A DNA stretch of 64,000 bases. Origin: Flavobacterium lacus. Its GTDB lineage: Bacteria; Bacteroidota; Bacteroidia; Flavobacteriales; Flavobacteriaceae. The position numbers and the translations under genes were made by a program. The notes under the pieces were generated by a model, which made no database searches, had not been told where the DNA came from, and was given only the letters and a program-made list of their open reading frames with translations. This document shows, piece by piece, positions 64,000 through 64,000 of the stretch. The stretch covers positions 1 to 64,000 of the forward strand of contig NZ_QLSV01000013.1 in the NCBI RefSeq assembly GCF_003268815.1. The letters run 5' to 3'. Every line of letters begins with the position of its first letter. The first letter of the stretch is position 1.

Positions 64000-64000
64000 C

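Noticed and set aside
1..64000. tRNA or rRNA genes
   Set aside because: I looked for them on both strands in the gaps and saw none that I could support. A dedicated tRNA search would be needed to exclude them fully.

Overview
This is AT-rich chromosomal DNA from a member of the Bacteroidota, most likely a Flavobacterium-type Flavobacteriaceae. The signs are promoters of the TTTG-N19-TAnnTTTG class (upstream of rpsA and at the left window edge), type IX secretion (T9SS) C-terminal sorting tails on three large secreted proteins, a CzcA-TolC fusion, a Bacteroidetes-style LpxD, and long runs of genes with few Shine-Dalgarno sequences. I saw no rRNA, tRNA, CRISPR array, prophage or transposase gene.

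Layout. 1-795: non-coding, repeat-rich, with an outward promoter at the left edge. 796-2700: small conserved gene, methylmalonyl-CoA epimerase, outer-membrane phospholipase A, Cys/Lys-rich secreted peptide. 2803-7532 (minus): a sulfide/persulfide module, namely a Crp/Fnr regulator, SafE/TauE exporter, YeiH-type exporter, CstB-like persulfide dioxygenase-rhodanese, lipoprotein rhodanese and thioredoxin. 7621-14680: hydrolase, M28 peptidase, second TauE, YegP, recG, bestrophin, lipoprotein. 14799-20117: pheT followed by a T9SS delta-60 repeat gene, bracketed by an exact 66-bp duplication of the pheT 3' end. 20149-28394: fasciclin protein, membrane protein, rpsA, L,D-transpeptidase, AsmA-like protein, GH13 amylase. 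28546-36102 (minus): complete histidine operon hisGDCBHAF(IE) behind a leader peptide with five consecutive His codons and a terminator. 36160-45013: S41 peptidase, prohibitin, RND adaptor and a CzcA-TolC gene broken by a frameshift. 45088-51899: two-component system, T9SS kelch-like protein, and a DUF3570/DUF4266/ApbE/thioredoxin cluster. 52034-64000: DUF1275, VWA membrane protein, four-helix-bundle (S23) gene, fabG, an interrupted DUF3592-like gene, a pirin remnant, a T9SS leucine-rich-repeat protein, DUF1697, a GIY-YIG-like protein, sucD, an NTF2-like protein and the C-terminal part of lpxD.

The most interesting signal is regulatory. Three promoters (upstream of the persulfide dioxygenase operon, the safE-yeiH pair, and the kelch/two-component/RND run 44 kb away) share a 16-bp palindrome, TGTAAC-N4-GTTACA (one carries one mismatch). 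Each is exactly 21 nt upstream of a TAnnTTTR -7 box, and none has a recognisable -33 element. That is the geometry expected of a Crp/Fnr-type activator, and the window encodes one with a Cys77/Cys83/Cys84 cluster, a plausible persulfide sensor. The inferred regulon joins sulfide detoxification to a secreted protein and a metal-efflux/two-component locus.

Three genes in the second half look damaged (czcA-tolC frameshift, DUF3592-like in-frame TGA, pirin fragment). They may be real decay or sequence errors. Several intergenic repeat families (heptad arrays 3' of stop codons, long inverted repeats, an 11-bp tandem repeat) are described individually.
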